In this document: positions 38,643-50,614 of the stretch, piece by piece
Position numbering within the stretch: position 1 is the stretch's first letter
How the letters are laid out: every line of letters begins with the position of its first letter
Assembly (NCBI RefSeq): GCF_026213295.1
Contig: NC_079415.1
Location: forward strand, 28,621,681-28,685,680
DNA: 64,000 bases
Direction: 5' to 3'
From: Gadus chalcogrammus
Taxonomy: Eukaryota; Chordata; Actinopteri; Gadiformes; Gadidae
Notes under the pieces: generated by a model
Database searches by the model: none
Seen by the model: only the letters and a program-made list of their open reading frames with translations
What the model was told of the DNA's origin: nothing
Position numbers and translations under genes: made by a program

Positions 38643-40272
38643 CTAGTCTGGTTGATTGACAGCATGACAGGTGAGATGATCAGGGGGACGGAGTTTATGC
38701 CTTGATAATTAAAGTGACCTGGGTAGAGGAATGGATAGAGAGGCTCAGTAAATGTGCAGCCAGTAACAGAGTAGATGAACCCTGGCTTCCACATCATAGA
38801 GGGAGACCACACCCTCATCATAATCAACAAACACCCCCACCTTCTGGAGCTCAGCTCTCAGAGGGAGACGGACAGCAGGGTTATTATTAAATAACAACTC
38901 ATCCTTGTTGAAGTAAAGAGTCCAGTAACCCATCTCAGGGGTCCCTATGATCTGACATTTTCTGTCAATGGACTCTCTGGCCACTCCTATACACCATGCA
39001 GTCTTGTCTTTAACCTGGACCTCAAAGTAAAATCTCCCTGAGAGAAACTTTGCCTTGTGAGAAGATATGTATGCTGTGTAAATCTCTTTGGGTTGTCTGG
39101 GAGTTTCTTCACTACACCTCCATCATGTACTTGTTTCCCATCCTCAGACAGGATGAGCTTGGGATGAGCTGTATCAGGATCCAGAGTCACATCTACTTCA
39201 TTCGCTGGACCCTCTTCAGTTCAGCATCATGCAGCTTCTTTATCTCCATGTTCAGAGTCTCCTCCAGCTGATCCAGGGATCTCCTCAAGGTCCCTACGTA
39301 TGACGGAGGACGGACCTCCACCGTCGTCCAGTCCCTGGTGTGTGGAGGATCCTTCAGGGATCTGAAGGCCTGGAGGAAGTGGAGGGGGTCTTTAGTGTCT
39401 GAGAGCTGCTTCACCTCTAATCTTCTATTGGTCAGATCTTCTATTTCCTGCTCCAGCTCTTTGATGAGGTCTTCAGCTTGTTTCTCTGTGGTTTTCAGTT
39501 TCTCTTTAACTGTTTGGTTGAAATCATCCTGGCACTTTTTAACGCGACGCATCAAAGCAGTGAGGACCTGCACACCATCGGCTATCTCTTTCTTTGCATC
39601 TTTCTTGCTCAATTCTACGGTGTCTTTTATCTCCTTAATCTTTAGTTTTCTCTCCTGGATCATCTGCGGAACTTCAGCCTCTATCTTCCCCAGCTGGGCC
39701 ATCTTCACTTCATATACCTCCTTTAGAGGTACAACAGGATGGGACCTGTGGTCACCCTCTGTGCAGAACTGACACACACACACCTGTTCAGTCTTGCAGA
39801 AGAGCTCCAGTAGTTGATTGTGTTTCTTACACATCCTGTCTTCCAGACGGTCCATTGGCTCGACCAGCCGATGTCTCTTCAGGGATGCAACTCTCTGATG
39901 TGGCTCAAGGTGGGTTTGGCAGTAAGAGGTGAAACACACAAGGCAGGACTTCACGGCCTTCAGCTGGGTCCCAGTACAAACGTCACAGGGAACTTCTCCT
40001 GGTTCAACACATCGCTGCTTTTTGCTTCGTACTGGATTTGGAAACTGAGCAGCTATCCCTGATAAGAGGATATTGACCTGTAGATCAGGTCTAGTGTGGA
40101 AAATCTTGTTGCAAACTGGACATTTGTACAGAACTTGTCCATCCCAGAACTTATTAATACAGGTTCTGCAGAAGTTGTGTCCACATGGTGTGGAAACTGG
40201 GCTGCTGAACACACCCAGACAGATTGAACATGAAAAGTTCTCTTCAGACCAGGAACGTTTAACAGAGGCCAT
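38643..40272 (-). pseudogene. TRIM copy 2: frameshifted bloodthirsty/TRIM39-like pseudogene
   Basis: Nearest relative of copy 3. The frame is open from ATG 40272 through RING, both boxes and the coiled coil, to about 39200, where a one-base loss before the PRY domain brings a stop ('KRVQRMK' then stop). A second one-base loss lies at about 39041 ('QSFSQGDF' in place of the usual segment) and a two-base loss at about 38775. An 8-bp insertion by the stop shifts the C terminus. The PRY-SPRY is thus in four pieces. The truncated 5' frame could still make a RING-B-box-coiled-coil protein of about 359 residues. The 5' UTR intron (40274-40367) and upstream motif are intact, so transcription may persist. 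Confidence 0.88.
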
Positions 40273-40273
40273 C

Positions 40274-40367
40274 CTAAACACAGAAGACAAGGTTTAAGTA
40301 TAGCAATTCAATTATATTTCTATTCCATTACAGAATTATTCCCTCAAAGTTGTGCTGTTGTACTCAC
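40274..40367 (-). other. 5' UTR intron of TRIM copy 2
   Basis: Donor 'g/gtgagt' at 40368/40367 and acceptor 'tttag' ending at 40274, one base before the ATG, as in the other copies. Confidence 0.65.
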
Positions 40368-40459
40368 CTTGTTGTTGTTTCTGTCTGTTAGATTATTGGT
40401 TCCAAAATGCGTTTGCCAACTGCCTGCACGTCGTTGGCTTGGTTTCTATGAACCTTAAG

Positions 40460-40469
40460 TTTCGTTTCC
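40460..40469 (-). promoter_or_regulatory. IRF / ETS-IRF composite-like motif upstream of TRIM copy 2
   Basis: The minus strand reads GGAAACGAAA, fitting GGAANNGAAA and the IRF core AANNGAAA. It lies about 90 bp upstream of the donor of the noncoding first exon, at the same place as in copies 3 and 4. Confidence 0.5.
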
Positions 40470-41865
40470 TGAACAATACGTCCTCTCCTCTCTTTCCCTA
40501 ACACCTGGCTCATCCCCTAAAACTTGGCCCCGCCCCCAGGGGTAAACAGTTCAGTGACGTTTACATTTTCACAGTGTGACTTACTGTGTAGGCTACTTCC
40601 AATGCCCTGATGCTTGTTCAAATACGTTCAAATACGTTCAATCTTTTAAAGAGACAACACAGGCTGAGAGCCGGTGCAAAATCAGAGACATTGTGGTGAT
40701 TTAATGGTGATTTGTCACTTTAACTGTGAATAAGAGTAATACTATAACAATTTACTTCAATTTACCTTTCCAGAGTCTGGTATTTTTCTCTTTGGTTTTC
40801 ATTAGAACAATCCTCTCCCTGCGTGCCGAGGTTAAAAGTGCTCTTATGGTTTGTGATTTAATATTGAGTTAACACTGGTAGTTACACAAGGCTCATCTCC
40901 CAGACTCTCCCCTCATAAAACAGCTGCATCATGTGACTAAGGGTAGGGCAGACGAACCAGACCAACAAGTTCTCTATTCAGAGACAACACAGTCAATGCC
41001 AGCGAAGAGACCGCAAAACAAACCTAAAATATTTGCATGTTGTGGTTAGCTTTTACGTGCCGGGGACAAACGGTGTGTAAATCTGAAGAGACGAACAATT
41101 GGTATCGTAGTTTAGTTCTAGTTGTTATTTAGGGTTATCAAGGTGTGCATTGATTATCTGAGAATTATTTTACATTAATCCATTAATAGTTTTATGCAAT
41201 TCAGTCCATGGATTTCCTTCTATTCCTTCAAGTCAACTGGATGGGTGGAGTCTGCTTTCCTTCCTGGCTCCGTAGCCAAGCAGGTGACTGATTAATCAAA
41301 CACTCACCTTATGGTGACGGATCAGCTGAATCACGCTACAGTTATTACAGAACTAGACAATTAAAGACCTTTCTACCTGTGTTATCTGGACAGCAATATG
41401 AAACTCATGACAACAATAACTGGAGCCTCTCTTTGTTACTCTATCCCTGTAGCCATTAGTTTGGTTCAAAATAATGAGAAATGCTCCAGGGTCTAAAGAA
41501 ACCCATCCAAAGCCATCCACCCACGACTTAGTCTAGCAGAATCATTTTTATTCCTTTTTAAACCAATTAAGCCTGCAGAGAACAAAGGAGAGGATAAGAT
41601 TGACATTGTAGACAATAGGGTTGCAGTAACTAAGTTACTTGCAATCAAGTTGCAAAGGAAAACCAAACACACTGTTGGAGCTGGACCTAACCCTAACCCT
41701 AACCCATAATCAGAATGTAAAACATGCCATCTGGCTGACGTCTGGTAGACAATATTTTTCCTTTGAGGGGCGGGGCTTGATTGCAGATCAGGTTTTTATC
41801 GTCTCTGGGGTGGAGCCAGAACATTTGATTGACATAACCTGATTACCCAGAACTCCCAGTATCAT
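40470..41865. repeat. Upstream part of TRIM unit 2 (tandem duplicate of unit 3)
   Basis: Matches 47552-48945 nearly base for base at an offset of about 7.085 kb, including a short ccctaa triplet at 41691. No gene of its own. Confidence 0.75.
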
Positions 41866-41866
41866 A

Positions 41867-43729
41867 TGAAGGTACAATTTTAGCATAAGTCTTTTGCACC
41901 TGTAACTGCAGAATTTGAATGCGTACACTAAAGTCACAGTAAATTTGAACTCGTATATATTTATTTTGCGAGTACTCTATAAAGTCACAAATGTGTAACA
42001 GTACATTTGAAGTCGTAAATATTTTTTCTACCCTTGTAAACACAAAATAGGGTCCACAAGTACGCAAATCTGTTATACAGGTGCACAAATCCTTTTGCTA
42101 CAATCATTGCAGCGCAGTTGGTGCAAAACACATTTGCACTACCGTATGGAAGCATATATGTAGCAAAATTCAAATGGCAATGCAATTTGCAATTACATTA
42201 TGCAATTGACAATTCATTATGCAATTTTATAATATAATTTGTAAATACGTTATTCAAAGTGTATTTTAATATGCAAAGGGTCAATGCAATCCTCAAATAA
42301 ATGTGCAAAAGTTTTAACAATAAAAATAGAATAACATTTTGTCAAATTCTTTGAGTTCCTTTATTCAAATTGAAAAGCTATAGCGTCCCCGCGATTGCAA
42401 TCCACTTTGCCACGCTCCGTGTGTTGCGATATTCAAATTACATATCAATCCGCAAAACGCTTTGCCAAAAGATTTGGCAAAACGTTTTCCAAAACGTAAT
42501 CCAAAACGTTTTCCAAAAAGTCAATATGCAAAGTGGCAAACGTATAAGCCAATCAGCTTCTGGGCGGGAACTACGTTTCTTGCTCGTAATTTCCTTGTTC
42601 ACGTTAGTGCTGTCAGTTAAACGCGTTATTAACGACGTTAAGGCAAAACAATTTTAACGGCGTTAATTTTTTTATCGCGCGAAAAAAGAAGAAGCAGTAG
42701 CCTGACTGCTTTGTTCAAGGCAGTATGTTTGTATGTTCATCGTTTAATTGCACTATAGGCATTTTTTTTGTATCGTCCTGTTTTGATCAGTATGCCAATG
42801 TTGTTATCAATAAAAAAACATTTGCACAAGGCAAGCCGATGCACTTCTCCATGTTGAGAAGAGCATTAAAATGAGAACAATTAATGGGACAAAGAAATCA
42901 AGGGATATTATTTGATAGATTTGGGGGAATTCACATGAACTATAGTCATTTCATTTAACATAATGTAGGATACCGACCTCCGTTCAGTAGGACGCCCTCT
43001 TCCCTTCTCCAGAAAGGAACATATACCCACCGCAGAGTATGCTGTGATCTTTATAGGTCCATGGCTGGCACGCGGTGGGTCCCAGTGAAATTAAAGAAAT
43101 GCGTCCCTTCCGGCGACTTTCATTGGATTAGGAAATTATTGGCAGAACTTTTTTGTCCTGCCCACGGACGCTCTGGCATCTACGGATACGAATACTTTTG
43201 CTACACATTTACCACCTAGACGTGTTGCAAAACTACCTGCAAAAAACCCCACAGCTGAGACTTGCAGGAGCAGATTCGAGCAGTTATAACGATGGACTTG
43301 TGCTCGCTCATTAAAATGCTGAATCAACATAGCGTTCTTTATCATTTTATTTGTGAGGAAATTTTTCACAGATGTGCAACTTCTGATGCATTAGTCCAAA
43401 TTTGGCTTTATGAATGCACACATTTTGGGCATATTCTGAGATTATGAAACACGGGTGTGCGAATGTGCTTTGCACCAACTGCACTGCAATGACTGTAGTA
43501 ATAAGATTTGTGCACCTGTAACACAGATTCGCGTACGCGTAGACCCTATCTTGTGTTTACAATGGTAGAAAAAATATTTACGACTTCAAATGTACTGTTA
43601 CACATTTGTGACTTTAGAGTACACATGCAAAATAAATATATACGACTTCAAATTTACTGTGACTTTAGTGTACGCATTCAAATTCTGTAGTTACAGGTGC
43701 CAAAGACTTTTGCTACAATAATACCTTCA
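41867..43729. mobile_element. Fold-back element with about 280-bp inverted repeats
   Basis: The left arm (41867 to about 42147) and right arm (about 43447-43729) are reverse complements with few changes; both share 'cagaatttgaatgcgtacac' and 'cattgcagcgcagttggtg' (with one change). Unit 3 has no insertion at this point, so it inserted after the duplication or was lost from unit 3. The interior (42150-43445) has no conserved protein. Near 42605 it holds another terminus-like sequence, 'agtgctgtcagttaaacgcg'. Confidence 0.75.
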
Positions 43730-44230
43730 GTTAACACGTGTGTTAGTATGTGATTATTAGAAGGTGATTTGAGTGCATATTTACATATGCTTTTTCAAAT
43801 GTTATGCATTTAATTTGAGATTTGAACCAGGAAGAATCCACAGCATTACTATATAACCCACTGCATCACCTTTCATCAAACAAACAAAAAACAAGAAAAC
43901 ACTTTTTGGTTAGGATGGCTGCATGATGTCATCATACAAGGTATTTTATTTCCCTGTTATACACACAAACACAGGAAAGACACACTCACCCACTAACAGG
44001 GGTTCCCACACCAACAACTCAGCATGAAACAAATGCACTACAATGCACTATTTCCTCATAAAAGGTGACTATATTTTCCCTTATGGGTTAATTTACTGCC
44101 AGCAACAACAAGCAAAAGGAAGGGGTGATAGCTAGGCGGAGGAGGTTTTACTCCTTTAAACGGGCAGTAACAAACCAAAACGAATTTAAGTATGTTTCAG
44201 TCTTCATGAGCATTTGTTTACATTAAAGTA
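43730..44230. repeat. Distal part of TRIM unit 2
   Basis: Resumes the unit sequence after the fold-back insertion. It matches 36930-37250 (unit 1) and parts of 48950-49640 (unit 3), e.g. 'cagcaacaacaagc(a/g)aaagg'. Confidence 0.65.
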
Positions 44231-44787
44231 ACAAGGCCGAGCACTGAGCTTTGCATCTGTTGACCCGTGAGGTTGACAAGCTTACAGGTAATCAAATTCT
44301 TAAACAGAGCCATAAGGTTCAACAATATTAAAGTTATTTAAATGCCAGTCGGCAAACAGTGATTATACAAATACGAAGAACTCGTAGGCAACAGAAAGAG
44401 AGGAGAGGAACGGGGGATACAAAATGGAGGTAGAAGAAGAGAGGAGGAAGATAAATTAATGCAGTATCTAATTATCGAGGAGAGAGAGCAAGTGGAGAAT
44501 GTTTTGGGGCAATCGTTGCAGTTCAAATATCTATGTAAATGTCGACCAAAGAAAACACATTTATGCATATATAATATTGTGTTGAGCAGTAGGGGAAGGA
44601 TGAGACGGGAGCCCAGGTTTAGCATTTGATTGCCGTTCCGTGCCCCATACACCACACGACAACGGAACTGCCCTTATTAACACCAGCAATTATCCATGAA
44701 ACAAAGCGCACCTAACAAACAAATATAAAACTCACAATAACAGTGGCGACAACAATGCACATAACACAACAACGGAACAACACACAA
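44231..44787. other. Spacer between TRIM units 2 and 3
   Basis: No gene recognised. A GA-rich patch lies at 44395-44450. Confidence 0.4.
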
Positions 44788-45340
44788 TTACACACCAACA
44801 ACGAACAACCCAAACCCGCCCCCATCCGACGTCTGGCCCGTCGACGGCCACGCCGGCGGCTGGGACGAGGATGGATGGCACGCGGCCCCCTCCAACCGCA
44901 GTCTTCGACGGGACCCAGCTGCCAACACTGCGACGGTTCGAGACCCCGCGGCCTCGGCTCTCGGACCCGGTGCTCGTCCTGCCTGGACTAGAACCCCACT
45001 GTCGTTGTGCCACGGGAGAGGGCTGCCCCAGCCGCGTCCACCCGGGCACCTGGAAGGCTTCCGGCTAAGCTGGGGGGAGAGGGTTACCTCAGCCCGCTCT
45101 GCCTCGTCCAGAGCCGCCCCGACGGTCTGGGGCCTGGTGAGGAGGACATGCTGCCGCAGACGCTCCGGCGCAAGTCCCCGCAGAAACGTGTGGAGGGCTA
45201 GACCCTCCTGTATGGCAGCGGGGTAGTCCAGGTATTCACGTCGGGCGCACAACAGGACGGCGGCAGCATAAACCCCCAGGCTCTGGGGGTTTATGCTGCC
45301 GCCGCCGTGAGTTGGTGCAGGGCGGACATTAAAAGTCATT
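44788..45340 (-). mobile_element. Ty3/Gypsy-type gag fragment, unit 3
   Basis: Minus-strand frame of 183 codons with the same capsid segment as in unit 2 ('YPAAIQEGLALHTFLRGLAP', 'RPQTVGAALDEAERAEVTL'). The open frame beyond this segment is GC-rich and unrelated to Gag. No LTR seen. The upstream end is altered by a 47-bp perfect hairpin at 45258-45304. Confidence 0.68.
45258..45304. repeat. Perfect 22-bp inverted repeat with 3-nt loop
   Basis: Arms 45258-45279 and 45283-45304 are exact reverse complements around a gct loop. The matching place in unit 2 (about 38197-38222) has only the left arm, so the right arm arose by a local inverted copy. Confidence 0.9.
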
Positions 45341-45729
45341 GACTCAACAGCTTATTTTCCATTTTTATTGAAATCAGAAATATGTTCTTCATTTGATTGT
45401 GTTTTCATTCATGATTCCGATATAAACTAATAGTAATGTTTGGATGATTATGATTACACATTAATCCTCAAAACATGTTCTACTTAACTGCAACCATTAT
45501 CAATTGTATAGCAGTAAACCTTTAAAAAACCTGAGAAAACAGACAATGAAGAAAATAATGTTATCTAATAATTGACAACGGGTTATAATTTATAATATTG
45601 AGGGTTAATTTCCTACTGTATTTCTCCTTGAGAAAATGTCAGCAGTACAACATTAATCCAGATCTCTCGGATCTCACATGGTACATTAACATCAGTTGTT
45701 TTGGTGGTTTGTTCGATCAAACAAAAGTC

Positions 45730-47358
45730 CTAGTCTGGTTGATTGACAGGTGAGATGATCAGGGGGACAGAGTTTATACCTTGATAATTAAAGAGACCTG
45801 GGTAGAGGAATGGATAGAGAGGCTCACTAAAGGTGCAACCCGTAGCAGAGTAGATATGAACCCTGGCTTCCACATCATAGAAGGAGACCACACCCTCGTC
45901 ATAATCTACAAACACCCCCACCTTCTGGAGCTGAGCTCTCAGAGGGAGACGGACAGCAGGGTTATTATTAAATAACAACTCATCCTTGTTCAAGTATAGA
46001 GTCCAGTAACCCGTCTCAGGGGTCACTATGATCTGACATTTTCTGTCTATGGACTCTCTGGCGACTCCTATACGCCATGCAGTCTTGTCTTTAACCTGGA
46101 CCTCAAAGTAAAATCTCCCTGAGGAGAAGTTTTGCCTCGTGAGAATATATATATGCTGTGTAAATCTCTTAGGGTTGTCTAGGAGTTTCTTCACTGAACC
46201 TCCATCATGGACTTGTTTCCCATCCTCAGACAGAATGAGCTTGGGATGAGCTGTATCAGGATCCAGAGTCACATCTACTTCATACTGCTGGACTCTCTTC
46301 AGTTCAGCAGCATCACATAGCTTCTTACTTTCTATGTTCAGTGTCTCCTCCAGCTGATCCAGGGATCTCCTCAAGGTCCCTACGTATGACGGAGGACGGA
46401 CCTCCACCGTCATCCAGTCCCTGGTGGTTGGAGGATCCTTCAGGGATCTGAAGGCCAGGAGGAAGTGTAGGGGGTCTTTAGTGTGTGAGAGTGGCTTCAC
46501 CTCTAAGCTCCTATTGGTCAGATCTTCTATTTCCTGCTCCAGCTCTTTGATGAGGTCTTCAGCTTGTTTCTCTGTGGTTTTCAGTTTCTCTTTAACTGTT
46601 TGCTTGAAATCATCACTGCACTTTTCAATGCGACGCCTCAAATCAATGAGGACCTTCACACCATCTGCTATCTCTCTGTTTGCATCTTTCGTGCTCAATT
46701 CTACGGTGTCTTTTATCTCCTTAATCTTTAGTTTTCTCTCCTGGATCATCTGCAGAACTTCAGCCTCTATCTTCCCCAGCTTGGCCAACTTCACTTTATA
46801 CACCTCCTTTAGAGGTACATGAGGATGGGACCTGTGGTCACCCTCTGTGCAGAACTGACACACACACTCCTGTTCAGTCTTGCAGAAGAGCTCCAGTAGT
46901 TGATTGTGTTTCTTACACATCCTGTCTTCCAGACGGTTCATAGGTTCGACCAGCCGATGTTTCTTCAGTTGTGCAACTCTCTGATGTGGCTCAAGGTGGG
47001 TTTGGCAGAAAGAGGTGAAACAAACTAGGCAGGACTTCACGGCCTTCAGCTGGGACCCAGTACAGACATCACAGGGAACTTCTCCTGGTTCGACACATCG
47101 CTGCTTTTTGATTGTTACAGGCTTTGTAAACTCAGCAGCCATCCCAGATAAGAGGATATTGACCTGTAGATCCGGTCTAGGGTGGAAAATCTTGTTGCAA
47201 ATTGGACATTTGTAACGAACTTTTCCATCCCAGAACTTATTAATACAGGTACTGCAGAAGTTGTGTCCACATGGTGTGGAAACTGGGCTGCTGAACAGAC
47301 CCAGACAGATGGAACATGAAAAGTCCTCTTCAGACCAGGAACGTTTAACAGAGGCCAT
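45730..47358 (-). CDS. TRIM copy 3: bloodthirsty/TRIM39-like E3 ubiquitin ligase, intact
   Basis: An intact single-exon frame of 542 residues from ATG 47358. An upstream in-frame ATG at 47388 lies within the predicted 5' UTR intron, so the start after the acceptor is preferred. The C3HC4 RING is at residues 15-54 (C15, C18, C30, H32, C35, C38, C51, C54). A first Cys-rich box at 96-121 is followed by B-box 2 at 148-178 (C148, H151, C159, C167, C170, H175, H178), a coiled coil at about 190-320, and PRY-SPRY (B30.2) at about 355-540 with 'DVTLDPDTAHPKLILSEDGK', 'GRFYFEVQVK', 'GYWTLYLNKDELLF' and 'VGVFVDYDEGVVSFYDVEA'. The RING should recruit E2-ubiquitin, the coiled coil dimerise, and the B30.2 bind a target; the target is unknown. 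The subfamily name is from memory; TRIM identity is secure. Tandem partner of pseudogene copy 2. Confidence 0.93.
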   Translation of the reverse strand: MASVKRSWSEEDFSCSICLGLFSSPVSTPCGHNFCSTCINKFWDGKVRYKCPICNKIFHPRPDLQVNILLSGMAAEFTKPVTIKKQRCVEPGEVPCDVCTGSQLKAVKSCLVCFTSFCQTHLEPHQRVAQLKKHRLVEPMNRLEDRMCKKHNQLLELFCKTEQECVCQFCTEGDHRSHPHVPLKEVYKVKLAKLGKIEAEVLQMIQERKLKIKEIKDTVELSTKDANREIADGVKVLIDLRRRIEKCSDDFKQTVKEKLKTTEKQAEDLIKELEQEIEDLTNRSLEVKPLSHTKDPLHFLLAFRSLKDPPTTRDWMTVEVRPPSYVGTLRRSLDQLEETLNIESKKLCDAAELKRVQQYEVDVTLDPDTAHPKLILSEDGKQVHDGGSVKKLLDNPKRFTQHIYILTRQNFSSGRFYFEVQVKDKTAWRIGVARESIDRKCQIIVTPETGYWTLYLNKDELLFNNNPAVRLPLRAQLQKVGVFVDYDEGVVSFYDVEARVHIYSATGCTFSEPLYPFLYPGLFNYQGINSVPLIISPVNQPD

Positions 47359-47359
47359 C

Positions 47360-47449
47360 CTAGACACAGACGACAGTAAGTATAGCAATTCAATTATATT
47401 TCTATTCCATTACAGAATTATTCCCTCAAAGTTGTGCTGTTGTACTCAC
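47360..47449 (-). other. 5' UTR intron of TRIM copy 3
   Basis: Donor 'g/gtgagt' at 47450/47449 and acceptor 'tag' ending at 47360, one base before the ATG. About 90 bp; same structure in all four copies. Confidence 0.7.
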
Positions 47450-47541
47450 CTTGTTGTTGTTTCTGACTGTCAGACTATTGGTTCCAAAATGCGTTTGCCG
47501 ACTGCCTGCACGTCGTTGGCTTGGTTTCCATGAACCTTAAG

Positions 47542-47551
47542 TTTCGTTTCC
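47542..47551 (-). promoter_or_regulatory. IRF / ETS-IRF composite-like motif upstream of TRIM copy 3
   Basis: The minus strand reads GGAAACGAAAC followed by T, fitting GGAANNGAAA. It is about 90 bp upstream of the first-exon donor. Confidence 0.5.
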
Positions 47552-48960
47552 TGAACAATACGTCCTCTCCTCTCTTTCCCTAACACCTGGCTCATCCCCT
47601 AATACCTGGCCCCGCCCCCAGGGGTAAACAGTTCACTGACGTTTACATTTTCACAGTGTGACTTACTGTGTAGGCTACTTCTAATGCCCTGATGCTTGTC
47701 CAAATATGTTCAAATACGTTCAATATTTCAAAGAGATAACACAGACCGAGAGCCGGTGCAAAATCAGAGACATTGTGGTGATTTAATGGTGATTTGTCAC
47801 TGTAACTGTGAATAAGAGTAATACTATAACAATTGACTTGAATTTACTTTTCCAGAGGCTGGTATTTTTCTCTTTGGTTTTCATTAGAACAACCCTCTCC
47901 CTGCGTGCCCAGGTTATATGTGCTCTTATGGTTTGTCATTTAATATTGAGTTGACACTGGTAGTTACACAAGGCTCATCTCCCATACTCTGACCTCATAA
48001 AACAGCTGCATCATGTGACTAAGGGTAGGGCAGGCAAACCAGACCAACAAGTTCTCTATTCAGAGACAACACAGTCAATGCCAGCGAAGAGACAGCAAAA
48101 CAAACCTAAAATATTTGCGTGTTATGGTTAGCTTTTACGTGCCAGGGACAAACAGTGTGTAAATCTGAAGAGATGGACAACTGGTATCGTAGTTTAGTTC
48201 TAATTGTTATTTAGGGTTATCAAGGTGTGCATTGATTATCTGAGAATTATTTTACATTAATCCATTAATAGTTTTATGCAATTCAGTCCATGTATTTCCT
48301 TCTATTCCTTCAAGCCAACTGAATGGCTGGAGTCTGCTTTCCCTCCTGGCTCCGTAAGCCTAGCAGGTGACCGATTAACCAAACACTCACCTTATGGTGA
48401 CGGTTCAGCTGAATCACGCGGCTACAGAGTTATTACAGAACTAGACAATTAAATACCTATCTACCTGTGTTATCTGGACTGCAATATGAAACTCATGACA
48501 ACAATAACTGGAGCCTCTCTTTGTTACTCTATCACTGTAGCCATTAGTTTGGTTCAAAATTATGAGAAATGCTCCAGGGTCTAAAGAAACCCATCCAAAC
48601 CCATCCACCCACAACTTAGTCTAGCAGAATCATTTTATTCCTTTTTAAACCAATTAAGCCTGCAGAGAACAAAGGAGAGAACAAGGTTGACATTATAGAC
48701 AATAGGGTTGCAGTAACTAAGTTACTTGCAATCAAGTTGTAAAGGAAAACCAAACACAGTGTTGGAGCTGGACCTAACCCTAACCCTAACCCATTATCAG
48801 AATGTAAAACATGCAATCTGGCTGACGTCTGGTAGACGGTATTTTTCCATTGAGGGGCAGGGCTTGGTTGCAGATCAGGTTTTTATCGTCTCTGGGGTGG
48901 AGCCAGAACATTTGATTGACATAACCTGATTACCCAGAACTCCCAGCATCAGTTAACACA
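47552..48960. repeat. Upstream part of TRIM unit 3
   Basis: Tandem duplicate of 40470-41865. It holds a (ccctaa)3 stretch at about 48774-48791. No gene of its own. Confidence 0.75.
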
Positions 48961-49080
48961 TGTGGTAGTATGTGATTATTAGAAGGGGATTTGAGTGCAT
49001 ACACACTCACCCACTAACAGGGGTACCCATACCAACAACTCAGCAGGAAACCAATGTGTGTCAGTCAGTTAGTCAGGTCA

Positions 49081-49684
<604 letters not shown>

Positions 49685-49753
49685 CTGTAATGTACAGAAA
49701 ATGGTGAGAAACAATGAAGACACGACTGCTCAGTTCGTCATCCAAGTTGCGTC
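49685..49753 (+). repeat. 69-bp direct repeat, first copy
   Basis: Identical over 69 bases to 50546-50614 (starts ctgtaatgtacagaaaatgg). Confidence 0.9.
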
Positions 49754-50545
49754 ACTATTCAAATTCACAAATAAAATACAAACATTTCTCTGAGTGTCTC
49801 TTGTTCAGTCTTCAACTGTTTAAGTACATCAAATATTAACTACATCATACATCCTATTCTAATTCACATTCATGTTATAGCTCGTGCACATTCAATATTC
49901 TCCATTAGTCCACTTGACTCTACTTGAGCAACGTACTAATTTACATTCACCTGTTTAAGTGAGTTAAAGCATTAATAATAATATAGTGCAATAAACAGCA
50001 TTAATCCACTGTACTTGAATGCAACATGTTGTTGGCAATCCTTCTCGATTCACACACACTTAAATAACACATAAGTATTACTCAGAGAAAGCTAAACGTT
50101 TTCAATACAAAGTTAACCAAGTTGTGACTGGATGTAACAGTAACATTTTTATCTTTAACCAGTATGCATTAATATAAACATTCTTTCAAACTTGTATATC
50201 TGTAACCATGAACCTTTAACATTTATTCATATTCCCATTTGAACTGTAGTGTAAAGGAGACCACAAATAAAACTAACACTGTGCAAAGTGCTGACAAAAA
50301 CCCTTACATTTCGCGGAATGCCCGCAAGGCAATACACAGGGTGAACAATAAACCCATAATCGGCGGGAACTGCCGTTTCGCGCCTTCCGGTATTTACCCC
50401 TGCCATTGTACTCAACGGCGGTATTTTAAAGTCTCTTAAGTTCGCTAAAAACACAACAAAACATGACCCGAACTTCTTTAACAGTTATACATATAAAGCA
50501 AGGCTTTAGAAGGTTGACATTTTATAGTTTGAACCAACTACTGAC
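49754..50545. other. Segment between two identical 69-bp repeats
   Basis: 792 bp, AT-rich, with a more GC-rich patch at 50310-50420 ('ttcgcggaatgcccgcaagg'). No gene or terminal inverted repeats recognised. Confidence 0.4.
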
Positions 50546-50614
50546 CTGTAATGTACAGAAAATGGTGAGAAACAATGAAGACACGACTGCTCAGTTCGTC
50601 ATCCAAGTTGCGTC
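50546..50614 (+). repeat. 69-bp direct repeat, second copy
   Basis: Identical to 49685-49753; after it the sequence diverges (tctgagg against tcactat). Confidence 0.9.

Noticed and set aside
41686..41707. Telomere-like ccctaa repeats (also at 48774)
   Set aside because: Only about three units, inside a duplicated TRIM flank; too short to indicate a telomere fusion.
44788..45068. GC-rich 183-codon frame as a host gene
   Set aside because: Only its N-terminal part has homology (Gypsy gag); the rest is GC-rich read-through.
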